Shown: one piece after another, positions 24,946-33,560 of the stretch
Numbering within the stretch: position 1 is the first letter of the stretch
How the letters are laid out: the number at the start of each line of letters is the position of its first letter
Made by a program: the position numbers and the translations under genes
The notes under the pieces: model-generated
What the model saw: only the letters and a program-made list of their open reading frames with translations
What the model was told of the DNA's origin: nothing
Databases searched by the model: none
Assembly (NCBI GenBank): GCA_002897895.1
Contig: BDSY01000107.1
Location: 1-34,217, forward strand
Source: a bacterium BMS3Abin06
GTDB taxonomy: Bacteria; Nitrospirota; Thermodesulfovibrionia; UBA6902
Reading direction: 5' to 3'
Length of the DNA stretch: 34,217 nt

Positions 24946-25683
24946 ATTTTCGAGTTTTATTACGAATTTGACTGGAGTATTCCTTTCACACAACCTTACC
25001 TCGGCATGATGATCACCGGGGTAAAGATTACCCTGATATTATTGGTCTCAACTACCATCAGTTCTCTTCTTCTCGGCACTGTAATAGCTATAATGCGGGT
25101 CTCCAGGATAAAGGTTCTGCGAGCATTCGGGACTCTTTATGTTGAAATCTTCCGCAATATCCCCGGATTATTCTGGTTGCTCTTTTTTTATTTTGTTTTC
25201 CCGGACTTGCTTCCTCCCGGCTTAGCCATTAAACTCAATACCTATACATATTATCCTGTAGTAGCCGGGATAGTCGGTCTGACCGTGGACAATGCCTCGT
25301 ATGTTTCCGATATCCTGCGCAGCGGCAGGCTTGCGATACCGCACGGACAGAGAGAAGCCGCCATTTCTACGGGATTAGGCCGGGTACAGCAATATATTCA
25401 CGTTCTTCTTCCTCAAATGTTCAGGGCGGCGCTTCCACCCCTCGGCACGAGAATGGTACATAATTTTAAAAACACTTCTCTGTGTATGGCCATAACCGCT
25501 CCGGAGATTACATGGGCCACACAGCAGATCGAATCACTCACCTTCCGCGGAATTGAAGCGACCGCTGTAGCGACTTTATTTTATATTTTACTGGCAGGGG
25601 TAATGGTCTCCATTATTATTACGCTTGAAAAGGTTTTGAAAATCGATATTTCCAGCATAAGTCATTCAGAGACGGCATCATAA
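24946..25683 (+). CDS. Amino-acid ABC importer permease 1, probable non-AUG start
   Basis: The first ATG in frame is at 25006 and would give 225 residues. The frame stays open upstream and reads FEFYYEFDWSIPFTQPYLG before it, which matches the usual N-terminus of His/Glu-type permeases. No ATG, GTG or TTG lies there. ATT at 24946 (or ATA at 24940) is placed after GAGGAG of the upstream gene and could serve as start. About five membrane segments follow. The EAA-type cytoplasmic loop is GQREAAISTGLGRVQQYIHVLLPQ. It forms the channel with permease 2. Confidence 0.75.
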   Translation: MFEFYYEFDWSIPFTQPYLGMMITGVKITLILLVSTTISSLLLGTVIAIMRVSRIKVLRAFGTLYVEIFRNIPGLFWLLFFYFVFPDLLPPGLAIKLNTYTYYPVVAGIVGLTVDNASYVSDILRSGRLAIPHGQREAAISTGLGRVQQYIHVLLPQMFRAALPPLGTRMVHNFKNTSLCMAITAPEITWATQQIESLTFRGIEATAVATLFYILLAGVMVSIIITLEKVLKIDISSISHSETAS

Positions 25684-25687
25684 GGTT

Positions 25688-26485
25688 ATGGATTTACTTG
25701 ATCAATTCTCCAATATAAATTTTTATCTTTTCGGCACCTTCCCCAAGGGGGAGGTAGGCGGTCTCCTCCTGAATATAATAATGGCCTTCCTGGCCATATG
25801 TTTCAGTTGTGTCTTCGGGATAATGTTAGGCTACAGCAGGCTTTCCTGCAGACTTTATATCAAACTTCCGTGTATTGCATATATAGAATTGGTCAGGTCG
25901 ACTCCCTTAATCATGATAATTTTCTGGTTTTACTTTTTCCTTCCTTACCTGTTCGGCGGAAATGTAACGGTTTTCTGGAGCGCGGTCGTCTCCCTATGCG
26001 CATATGCCGCAGCCTATCAGGCAGAGATTGTCAGGGCGGGTATTATGGCAGTGCCCAAGGGACAGCTTGAGGCCGCATTGTCAACCGGCATGTCGAGATA
26101 CAATGCCATGAGATATGTCATACTGCCGCAGGCATTTAAAATAATGCTGCCTTCTTTTGTGAGTTTCTTTGTTTCACTTTTTAAAGATACATCCGTAACC
26201 TATATCATAGGCGTTATGGAGCTGACACAGACGGGAATAATTGTAAGCCAGCGGCAGCCCGATAAAATATACGCGGCTTATTTAAGTATGGCTATCGGGT
26301 TCTGGGTCGTATGTTTTACCATGTCCCACCTTGCCAGGAGACTGGAGAAAAGGATCGGCGTGTTTGACCTGGAGTCCATCAGGCCCGACGCGTGCAGAGA
26401 TGAATTCATGCTCGTTCCCAAAACAAAAAAAACCGGGGAGGGAGTGGATGAGACCCCAAGCTGCTGCTCTTCCGATTCAAAATAA
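25688..26485 (+). CDS. Amino-acid ABC importer permease 2
   Basis: The 265-residue inner-membrane permease has five membrane segments. The EAA loop is GQLEAALSTGMSRYNAMRYV, followed by ILPQAFKIMLPSFVSFFVSLFKDTS, the classic GltK/GlnP/HisM signature. It starts 4 bp after the previous stop. The C-terminal tail (about 235-265) is hydrophilic and ends CCSSDSK, longer than usual. No periplasmic binding protein gene accompanies the three ABC genes in this window. Confidence 0.92.
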   Translation: MDLLDQFSNINFYLFGTFPKGEVGGLLLNIIMAFLAICFSCVFGIMLGYSRLSCRLYIKLPCIAYIELVRSTPLIMIIFWFYFFLPYLFGGNVTVFWSAVVSLCAYAAAYQAEIVRAGIMAVPKGQLEAALSTGMSRYNAMRYVILPQAFKIMLPSFVSFFVSLFKDTSVTYIIGVMELTQTGIIVSQRQPDKIYAAYLSMAIGFWVVCFTMSHLARRLEKRIGVFDLESIRPDACRDEFMLVPKTKKTGEGVDETPSCCSSDSK

Positions 26486-26534
26486 AAACCTTTCGGCTCA
26501 AATTTCCCTTAAATACAAATATTGTAGTTAATTA

Positions 26535-26677
26535 GTGTCTGTGTATAAACTGTCGTTTTTTATTTTTGTCATGCCCGAAGTCAGTAATCGGGCATCCAGA
26601 ACCTATTGAAAAGACTGGATTCCGGCTAAAGGACTGCCGGAATGACAGACAAACAATCCGAGTTTATACACAGACTC
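26535..26677. mobile_element. MITE copy 2 (143 bp)
   Basis: The ends GTGTCTGTGTATAAACT and AGTTTATACACAGACTC are flanked by TAATTA on both sides (26529-26534, 26678-26683). The interior carries the TCATGCCCGAAGTCAGTAATCG-like hairpin and a GGATTCCGG/CCGGAATGACAG pair. It lies between the ABC operon and tRNA-Phe. Confidence 0.9.
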
Positions 26678-26758
26678 TAATTAGAGTTTTTGAGTCAAAA
26701 AACAAGGGGATGCGGATTAAAATGGCTTGACTATTATAGAGCGAAAATAGAGAATACA

Positions 26759-26834
<76 letters not shown>

Positions 26835-26900
26835 ATGCCAGGAAAGCATAACTCATATTTTTTTTCAATGTCAAGGATACTTCAAATTATTTGTAACACA

Positions 26901-27098
26901 CAGGGTGCAGGGAGCAATTGTCAGGGTGCAGAATAAAACAGGCTGCATACATTATGAAACCGGGAAGCAGAGGATTAAAGAAGCCGGAGAACTATCGGCC
27001 ATGCCGGTTTGTTTAATTTAAACCGGAACAAAACATTCAGGAAAAACCTAATCCGTTTTTTCTGCACCCTGCACCCTGCACCCTGACAACTGCTCCTT
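26901..27098. repeat. Inverted-repeat element with GGGTGCA units, copy A
   Basis: The left arm (26901-26933) reads GGAGCAATTGTCAGGGTGCA, and the right arm (27060-27097) is its inverted form with the GGGTGCA heptamer repeated three times. The interior has no gene but contains a second palindrome (ACCGGTTTG... AAACCGG type). It ends 8 bp before the lnt ATG, so lnt's leader lies within it. Confidence 0.75.
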
Positions 27099-27105
27099 CT
27101 AATTT

Positions 27106-28647
27106 ATGGCAAAAAAAACAGATATATTAATGGCGTCAGCCTCGGGTATTCTACTCGTTCTCGCTTTTCCTCCGATAGATTTTTACCCGCTTGCATGGAT
27201 TGCAATTGTTCCGCTTCTTATCTCCCTGCACGGGAAAAACCCTAAGACATCTTTTTTTCTGGGGATGTTAACCGGCCTTGCCTATTTTCTCGGAACCGTA
27301 TATTGGGTTTCATATTCCATGCATGTTTACGGTAATCTTCCGGCTGTTTTAAGTTTACTGGCGCTTGTTCTGCTCTGTCTTTATCTCGCCCTTTATATCG
27401 GCATATTTTCACTGCTTTTCAACTTCCTTTCCGGGAACTCAGGGCTGCCTGCCCTGTTTACAGTCCCGGCATTGTGGGTTTCACTCGAATTTTTGCGCAC
27501 ATATGCCCTCACCGGTTTCCCCTGGTCCCTACTTGGATATTCCCAGTATAAATTTCTGCCCCTTATCCAGATTGCCGATGTTACAGGAGTTTACGGTATA
27601 TCATTTCTTGTTGCCGCATTTAATGCCGCAATATATGATATGGTTATTCGCCGGGTCCGGGAATCAGACAAAACCCCTCTTTTTGCCCGCAGGTCTCTGA
27701 CCCCCGGCATAATAATTTACACGATTATCATCATAATGTCGTTGAGCTATGGCATGGGGAAATTAAAGGAAGAAGACAAAGGGCAAAAAATCAAAATCAG
27801 CGTTGTACAGGGGAACATAGCACAGGACAAGAAATGGGATCCCGGATTCCGGAGAGAAGTTATTGATAGATACAGGAGGCTGAGCGCCGGAGTCATGTCT
27901 TACAATCCCGACATTATTGTCTGGCCTGAATCATCTCTGCCTTTTGTCTTCAGGTATGACAAAACACGTACCGAAGAGATTGTTGCATTTCAAAAACAAC
28001 TAAACACATATCTGCTATTCGGGAGTGTGCTGGTTAAAGATAACGGGGCAGGCAAAAAACAGCTTTCAAACAGCGCTGTCCTGCTTTCTCCCAAAGGCAA
28101 TGTAATATCGGTTTATGACAAGATACATCTTGTGCCTTACGGTGAATATGTTCCTCTCAGGGAACTTTTCCCCTTTGTTAAAAAGCTGGTTACTGCGGTC
28201 GGAGATTTTGCTCACGGGAATGAAACCACGGTCATGGAAACGCCCTTTGCAAAGATCGGGAATCTTATCTGTTACGAGATTATCTTTCCCGGTCTTGTAA
28301 GAAAGTTTGCAGACAAAGGCGCTAATGTATTAATAACGATAACAAACGACGCCTGGTTCGGCCGCACATCCGCCCCCTACCAGCACTTTTCAATGGCTGT
28401 ATTCAGGGCCGTTGAAAACAGGGTTCCTGTAGCAAGGGCGGCAAATACCGGGATATCGGGTTTTATAGACAGCAGGGGAAGGATAATAAATAAAAGCGAT
28501 ATTTTCGTTGAGGCCGCGCTGACAGAGGAAATATCAATCGGCAAGGAAAAAAGTTTTTATACAAAATACGGTGATATCTTTGCCTTTGTCTGCATAATCA
28601 GTTCTGTATTGTTTATAATCAAGAGGCTTTTTTTCAGGAAAAAATAA
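27106..28647 (+). CDS. lnt: Apolipoprotein N-acyltransferase
   Basis: This inner-membrane enzyme adds the third acyl chain to lipoproteins. The 513-residue protein has about seven N-terminal membrane segments (to about residue 215), then a periplasmic carbon-nitrogen hydrolase domain with the catalytic triad E275 (VWPESSLPF), K339 (YDKIHLVPYGEYVP) and C389 (NLICYEIIFP). A last membrane segment lies near 490-508. The length is normal. No Shine-Dalgarno is visible because the gene abuts the GGGTGCA inverted repeat. Confidence 0.95.
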   Translation: MAKKTDILMASASGILLVLAFPPIDFYPLAWIAIVPLLISLHGKNPKTSFFLGMLTGLAYFLGTVYWVSYSMHVYGNLPAVLSLLALVLLCLYLALYIGIFSLLFNFLSGNSGLPALFTVPALWVSLEFLRTYALTGFPWSLLGYSQYKFLPLIQIADVTGVYGISFLVAAFNAAIYDMVIRRVRESDKTPLFARRSLTPGIIIYTIIIIMSLSYGMGKLKEEDKGQKIKISVVQGNIAQDKKWDPGFRREVIDRYRRLSAGVMSYNPDIIVWPESSLPFVFRYDKTRTEEIVAFQKQLNTYLLFGSVLVKDNGAGKKQLSNSAVLLSPKGNVISVYDKIHLVPYGEYVPLRELFPFVKKLVTAVGDFAHGNETTVMETPFAKIGNLICYEIIFPGLVRKFADKGANVLITITNDAWFGRTSAPYQHFSMAVFRAVENRVPVARAANTGISGFIDSRGRIINKSDIFVEAALTEEISIGKEKSFYTKYGDIFAFVCIISSVLFIIKRLFFRKK

Positions 28648-28679
28648 ATATGTTTTTGACCTTTAAGGTATGATTACAG

Positions 28680-28916
28680 GTAACCGTTCACAGGGTGCAG
28701 GGAACAGTTGTCAGGGTGCAGAATGAAATTTGAAGATTCAGATGTGTGGAAAAGAGCAGCACGGTTAAGTGTTAATATTTACAAAAAGCTATTAACATAT
28801 TCAGGGTTTTGGATTTAAGGATAAAATCACTTGCTCAGGTTTGTTAATACCAGGCAATACAGCGTTTGTTCTTTCTGCACCCTGCACCCTGGCAACTGCT
28901 CCCTGTAAACGGTTAC
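28680..28916. mobile_element. Inverted-repeat element with GGGTGCA units, copy B
   Basis: The arms at 28680-28722 (starts GTAACCGTTCACAGGGTGCA) and 28873-28916 (inverted, GTAACCGTTTACAGGGAGCA) match over most of their length. They enclose a fragment of a four-helix-bundle protein gene. The arms share CAGTTGTCAGGGTGCAG with copy A near 27 kb, so the two belong to one repeat family. Confidence 0.65.
28723..28818 (+). pseudogene. Fragment of a four-helix-bundle (S23/IVP, TIGR02436-like) protein
   Basis: The 31 codons begin MKFEDSDVWKRAARLSVNIY, the usual start of the small four-helix-bundle proteins related to those encoded in 23S rRNA intervening sequences and to the Avd protein of diversity-generating retroelements. 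They end at TAA after KKLLTYSGFWI. Full-length proteins have about 115-120 residues, so only the first helix survives. It sits between the arms of the inverted repeat. Confidence 0.6.
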
Positions 28917-28932
28917 AAGAAAGGCAGAAGAA

Positions 28933-30864
28933 ATGGAAAGAGTAAGACACGATGTAAGTCTTTTTACAGAGCACGATATATATCTTTTTAAAGAGGGCAA
29001 CCACTTTAAACTTTACGATAAATTAGGTTCTCATCCCCTGACCGTTGACGGCAATGAGGGAATTTATTTTGCCTTATGGGCCCCGAATGCAGAAAAGATT
29101 ACGGTCATAGGAGACTTTAACGGATGGGACAAAGAATCTCATCAACTCAATCCGAGATGGGATGGATCCGGCATATGGGAAGGATTTATTACAGATATTA
29201 AAAAAGGAGACATTTATAAATATCACATTGTCTCAAGATACAATAATTATAAAGTTGACAAAGGCGATCCCTTTGCTTCTTATTGGGAGCAGCCTCCGGA
29301 AACCGCCTCTATTGTATGGCATCTGGATTATGGATGGAATGATAGTAAATGGATGGCAGACAGGCATAAATTTAACGCCTTAAACGCCCCGTTGTCTATT
29401 TATGAAGTTCATCCCGGCTCATGGAGGCGCGTCCCTGAAGAGGGGAACAGATTCCTCACTTACAGAGAGCTGGCTCACTCTCTTGCGGATTATGTAAAAG
29501 AGATGGGGTTTACCCACGTTGAGCTGATGCCCGTGACAGAACATCCCTTCTACGGCTCATGGGGGTATCAGACCGTGGGCTACTTTGCGCCTACCAGCAG
29601 ATACGGGACCCCTCAGGATTTCATGTACATGATTGACTATCTTCATCAAAAGGGCATCGGTGTTATCCTTGACTGGGTGCCTTCCCACTTCCCGTCCGAT
29701 GAGCACGGACTTTCCTATTTTGACGGTTCTTATCTTTATGAGCATGAAGATCCCCAAAAGGGATTTCACCCTGAATGGAACAGCTATATTTTCAACTACG
29801 GCAGAAACGAAGTAAGGAATTTTCTTATCAGCAGCGCCCTTTTCTGGCTGGATAAATACCACATCGACGGCATCAGGGTAGATGCCGTTGCCTCTATGCT
29901 CTATCTTGACTATGCAAGAAAGGAAGGTGAGTGGATTCCGAATAAATATGGAGGCAAAGAGAACCTTGATGCAATAAAATTCCTGAAAAGGTTTAACGAA
30001 GCAGTATACAGTGAACATCCTGATGTTCAGACCATAGCCGAGGAGTCAACAGCATGGCCGATGGTTTCAAAACCAACACACCTCGGCGGGCTCGGTTTTG
30101 GAATGAAATGGAATATGGGATGGATGCACGACACATTAGAATATATGTCAAAAGACCCTGTTCACAAAAAATATCACCACAACCGGCTTACCTTCACCAT
30201 ATGGTATGCATTCACTGAAAACTTCATCCTTCCGCTTTCCCATGATGAAGTAGTCCACGGTAAAGGGGCGCTTATCGGTAAAATGCCGGGGGATGAATGG
30301 CAGAAGAATGCCAACCTGAGGCTTTTATTCGGATATATGTATGCCCATCCCGGAAAGAAGCTGCTTTTCATGGGAGATGAGTTTGCCCAGTGGAAGGAAT
30401 GGAATCACGATGAGAGCTTAGAGTGGCACGCCCTTGAATACCCGCCCCATCAGGGAGTGCAAAAATGGGTCAGGGATTTAAATCATCTTTACAGAAGCGA
30501 ACCCGCCCTGTATGAACTTGATTTCTCCACAAAGGGTTTTGAGTGGGTAGACTTCGGCGATTATGAAAAAAGTGTAGTATCTTTTATAAGGTGGGCAAAA
30601 GACCCCGCTGACTTTATGCTTTTTGTATTCAATTTCACACCCGTGCCGAGGTATAACTACAGGATTGGAGTCCACATAGACGGCTTTTACAGGGAAGTCC
30701 TGAACAGTGATTCTGAACTGTACTGGGGAAGCGGCGCTGGTAATTATGGAGGTGTCCATGCTGAACCGGTATTGTGGGAGGGCAAGCCTTATTCACTCAG
30801 CCTGAACCTTCCTCCCCTGGGCGTATTGATATTTAAGCCGGAAGAGAAAAAAGAGGCTATATAG
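28933..30864 (+). CDS. glgB: 1,4-alpha-glucan branching enzyme, GH13
   Basis: This enzyme introduces alpha-1,6 branches into glycogen. The 643-residue protein has an N-terminal CBM48 domain ([20 protein letters not shown], about 46-65) and a GH13 barrel with [26 protein letters not shown], nucleophile D317 ([10 protein letters not shown]), acid/base E370 (IAEESTAWP) and D438 ([10 protein letters not shown]). A C-terminal beta domain follows. The ATG at 28933 follows GAAAGGCAGAAG. The final TAG takes its G from the first base of a MITE, so the last residues may differ from the ancestral protein. The partner GH57 gene converges on it. Confidence 0.96.
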   Translation: MERVRHDVSLFTEHDIYLFKEGNHFKLYDKLGSHPLTVDGNEGIYFALWAPNAEKITVIGDFNGWDKESHQLNPRWDGSGIWEGFITDIKKGDIYKYHIVSRYNNYKVDKGDPFASYWEQPPETASIVWHLDYGWNDSKWMADRHKFNALNAPLSIYEVHPGSWRRVPEEGNRFLTYRELAHSLADYVKEMGFTHVELMPVTEHPFYGSWGYQTVGYFAPTSRYGTPQDFMYMIDYLHQKGIGVILDWVPSHFPSDEHGLSYFDGSYLYEHEDPQKGFHPEWNSYIFNYGRNEVRNFLISSALFWLDKYHIDGIRVDAVASMLYLDYARKEGEWIPNKYGGKENLDAIKFLKRFNEAVYSEHPDVQTIAEESTAWPMVSKPTHLGGLGFGMKWNMGWMHDTLEYMSKDPVHKKYHHNRLTFTIWYAFTENFILPLSHDEVVHGKGALIGKMPGDEWQKNANLRLLFGYMYAHPGKKLLFMGDEFAQWKEWNHDESLEWHALEYPPHQGVQKWVRDLNHLYRSEPALYELDFSTKGFEWVDFGDYEKSVVSFIRWAKDPADFMLFVFNFTPVPRYNYRIGVHIDGFYREVLNSDSELYWGSGAGNYGGVHAEPVLWEGKPYSLSLNLPPLGVLIFKPEEKKEAI

Positions 30865-31007
30865 AGTCTGTCCATAAACTCAATAATTAAGCTGTCATTC
30901 CCGCGGTCCTTTGGGCGGGAATCCAGTGTTTTTAAAGACTTCTGGATACCCGATTACAGACTTCGGGTATGACAAAAACAAAAAAACGGCAATTTATACA
31001 CAGACAC
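30864..31007. mobile_element. MITE copy 3 (144 bp), first of a tandem pair
   Basis: The left end is GAGTCTGTCCATAAACT (two changes from the other copies) and the right end TTTATACACAGACAC. TATATA flanks it on both sides (30858-30863, 31008-31013). The interior has the ATTCCCGC/GCGGGAAT and TACCCGATTA/CTTCGGGTATGAC hairpins. Confidence 0.9.
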
Positions 31008-31013
31008 TATATA

Positions 31014-31156
31014 GTGTCTGTGTATAAATAACGCAAATGCTCAAAAGCATGTCATTCCCGCAAGCGAAGCGAGTCGGGAATCCTTCTTAAACAAACGATT
31101 CCGGACTAGCCGGAATGACAGAAAAACGACAACTGTCTGAGTTTATACACAGACTC
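31014..31156. mobile_element. MITE copy 4 (143 bp), second of a tandem pair
   Basis: The ends GTGTCTGTGTATAAA and GAGTTTATACACAGACTC are intact. It shares the TATATA at 31008-31013 with copy 3; TATATC follows at 31157. The interior contains TCATTCCCGCAAGCG with a CGAAGCGAGTCGGGAAT partner. Confidence 0.9.
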
Positions 31157-32760
31157 TATATCGATGGAGTGAAGCATCTGCTTGCATAAACCCTGAAATC
31201 GAGTTCATCGAAAATTGAATTTTTGTTTTCCAGGCATTCAAGAAATATCATATCAATGCTGCCTGACAATAAATCTTCAAGTAATTTATTAAAACAATAT
31301 ACATGATCCTTTATTCTCTTTGCTGAATATTCCTTAGCCGTATTTGCTGTCATTAAAAATGCCCAGTCACTGCTCTGGGCAAGTAATAATTCCCTGGTTA
31401 TTTGATTTAAAACCCTCTCCTTTATAATGTCAGTCTCGTTATAATGCTTATTTGCAATATCTTCCAGTGTATCGGCCATATAGTGCAAGTGTCTGTAAAT
31501 CCAGTCATTTTCATTATTAAGCCATACATCATAATATCCCTTGTGACCCCAGGATGTGGGACATGGGGATATTACCTGATTTTGAGGGTGCAGGCCCAGG
31601 TATTCCGTGGGGGTTATTGCCTTCATGGATTTATGGCTCTCAATTTCGCAAAAGATATGGTACAGGAACTCCGGGCCCTCAAACCACCAGTGTCCGAAAA
31701 GCTCTGCATCAAAAGGCGAGATCACTGCCGGAGGTCTGTCCATGGAAATACTCAGGTTTTCCATCTGTCTCTTTCTTTCAAAGTGAAAATGTGCAGCATG
31801 CTCAATGGTTTTCTCTGATGCCGCCGGAGGGTCATACGGCTCTTTATGATCGGTGTTGCCGGTAATCCTGTAATATTTGATTCCCGTAAAAACCCTGGTC
31901 CCGTCGGGGCTGATGTAAGGTTTAATATACTCAAAGCCAAGATCAAACCCCGCATCCCTGTAAAAATCACGATAATTAAAATCCCCTGGATAGCCCTCGG
32001 CAGAGCTCCATATCTGTTTAGAGGATTGAGGATCCCTGCCGAAAGCCGCTACACCGTTTATAGAATAAACAGGGGCATAAACCGTATATTTTGGAGCAGG
32101 TTTTCCGTTCATCAATCCATGTGTATCCAGAAAGAAAAATTTTATGCCGTGCTTTTTCAGGACTTCATCAAGCCCTTCATAGTAACCGCATTCAGGCAGC
32201 CAGATACCATCCGGCAATTTCCCAAAGTGTTTCGCATATGAATCCACAGCCACCCTGATCTGGACTTCGACTGCCTGGGGATTTGTGCTGAGGAGGGGCA
32301 AAAAACCATGAGTGGCGCCGCAGGTAATAATTTCGATTTTTCCCATATCCCTGAAATGCCGGAAGCCGTTTAACACATTGCCGTTTAAAAAGTTTATGAA
32401 AAAAGATTTGATCTCTTTAAATCTATTTTTATAAAAACGGGCAACAGGCAGAAAACTCCTGTCACCTTTCAACCTGCCGGTTTCCTTTTCCGACAGTTCA
32501 ATGAGCTTATCTGAATATTTCAGGTACCGGTCCATGAGATATTCATCTGCAAGCATCTCGGCCAGGGACGGGCTTATTGACATGGTCAGCCTGAAATCAA
32601 TATCTTCATCAACCATCCTTTTCATTTTCATTAATAAGGGAATATATGACTCGGAAACAGCCTCAAACAGCCAGTGCTCTTCCAGGAAGTAATCATATTC
32701 AGGATGTTTTACAAAGGGCAGATGAGCGTGAAGCACCGGGATCCAGTATCCTTTTATCAT
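31156..32760 (-). CDS. GH57 glucan-branching-type enzyme (DUF1957 region)
   Basis: The 534-residue protein has the five-part GH57 pattern: VLHAHLPFVKHP (9-20), TCGATHGFLPLL (146-157), nucleophile E190 in GIWLPECGYYEG, acid/base D351 in ISPFDAELFGHWWFEGPEFL, and a C-terminal helical region with HPQNQVISPCPTSWGHKGY and AQSSDWAFLMTANTAKEYS. The length is right for bacterial GH57 branching enzymes of about 520-540 residues, with 1,4-alpha-glucan branching or glucanotransferase as likely activity. AGGAGG precedes the ATG. It converges with glgB; its TAG abuts the MITE. Confidence 0.9.
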   Translation of the reverse strand: MIKGYWIPVLHAHLPFVKHPEYDYFLEEHWLFEAVSESYIPLLMKMKRMVDEDIDFRLTMSISPSLAEMLADEYLMDRYLKYSDKLIELSEKETGRLKGDRSFLPVARFYKNRFKEIKSFFINFLNGNVLNGFRHFRDMGKIEIITCGATHGFLPLLSTNPQAVEVQIRVAVDSYAKHFGKLPDGIWLPECGYYEGLDEVLKKHGIKFFFLDTHGLMNGKPAPKYTVYAPVYSINGVAAFGRDPQSSKQIWSSAEGYPGDFNYRDFYRDAGFDLGFEYIKPYISPDGTRVFTGIKYYRITGNTDHKEPYDPPAASEKTIEHAAHFHFERKRQMENLSISMDRPPAVISPFDAELFGHWWFEGPEFLYHIFCEIESHKSMKAITPTEYLGLHPQNQVISPCPTSWGHKGYYDVWLNNENDWIYRHLHYMADTLEDIANKHYNETDIIKERVLNQITRELLLAQSSDWAFLMTANTAKEYSAKRIKDHVYCFNKLLEDLLSGSIDMIFLECLENKNSIFDELDFRVYASRCFTPSI

Positions 32761-32796
32761 TTAACCTCCTGTCTGTTTAACCTGAATCGTAATATT

Positions 32797-32845
32797 CAGG
32801 CAGGCACAAAGGCGCAAAGGGGCAAAGGCACAAAGTGAAAAGGCG
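32797..32845. repeat. Degenerate CACAAAGG tandem repeat
   Basis: The intergenic stretch has GGCACAAAGG, CGCAAAGG, GGCAAAGG and CACAAAG units in a row, upstream of the GH57 gene and after the DUF4912 gene. Confidence 0.6.
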
Positions 32846-32861
32846 GAAAGTCTGAACGAAC

Positions 32862-33437
32862 CTATGCCCATGATGAAGGCAGTGTAAATAATGCCCTGCC
32901 GGACAAAGGGTTTTCATGTGATGATACAGCGTCTTCATAATACTTCAGAAGCGCCGGTTCTTCGGCGACAGGGATTTCATTTCTTCCGGCATTTATAATT
33001 TCGCAGACATATTCTGTTTTTTTCATCCAGGTTTCATCCCCTGTCCCCGGGGTCTCAAAAAAAGGCGCTGCAAAGTTTTTTGATTTCAGAAACCCGGTAA
33101 ATTCACCGTCCTTTAATATCCCGGCTTCTGCTGTAAGAGGTTTAAGAGACGTGTGACAGTTTATATAGCGCTTGCCGATCCTGTCTTTTATTTTAAATGA
33201 ACAAACCTCTTTCCCGTGACCGGACTCAAAGACCTTTATCATTAAATCAACCGGGCCGGGATTTAACTCGAGGAGCTTGCCCTCAAGCAATCTGTCGGTT
33301 ATTTCCCAATAGATAAAACTCGTATCAACATTAACCGGCATTATCATGATTGTGTCAATATCATAACCCTCCGGCATCCCCGAAGTCCTCTTATCCCCTG
33401 AAATATTGCCTGATTTTTCCTTATCTGTCTGTTTCAT
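32862..33437 (-). CDS. DUF4912 domain protein
   Basis: The protein has 191 residues from the ATG at 33437. MPEGYDIDTIMIMPVNVDTSFIYWEIT-type sequence (about 21-47) is the hallmark of DUF4912, a beta-rich domain of unknown function often near GH57 and glycogen genes. A second block is YINCHTSLKPLTAEAGIL, typical of this domain's sugar-enzyme-linked relatives. An in-frame ATG at 33488 would add 17 residues, but an extended -10 (TGCTATAAT, 33462-33467) lies inside that extension, so the shorter form is preferred. No clear Shine-Dalgarno exists for either. A role in glucan metabolism is inferred from neighbours only. Confidence 0.75.
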   Translation of the reverse strand: MKQTDKEKSGNISGDKRTSGMPEGYDIDTIMIMPVNVDTSFIYWEITDRLLEGKLLELNPGPVDLMIKVFESGHGKEVCSFKIKDRIGKRYINCHTSLKPLTAEAGILKDGEFTGFLKSKNFAAPFFETPGTGDETWMKKTEYVCEIINAGRNEIPVAEEPALLKYYEDAVSSHENPLSGRALFTLPSSWA

Positions 33438-33560
33438 TTTGTCATCTGAATAATTTTCTTTATTATAGCAAAAATCATAACCGTTCACAGGGCGCAGACC
33501 CCTTGTAACCTACACTCTGTTTAATGTACGCTTTATATAGCAATATATCAGAGGTAATGC

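Noticed and set aside
29557-30018. 153-codon frame opposite glgB
   Set aside because: It covers the catalytic barrel of glgB in antisense and shows no protein-like motif.
30864-31156. CRISPR-like reading of the tandem repeats between glgB and the GH57 gene
   Set aside because: There are two inverted-repeat-ended MITEs sharing a target duplication, with no repeat-spacer regularity.
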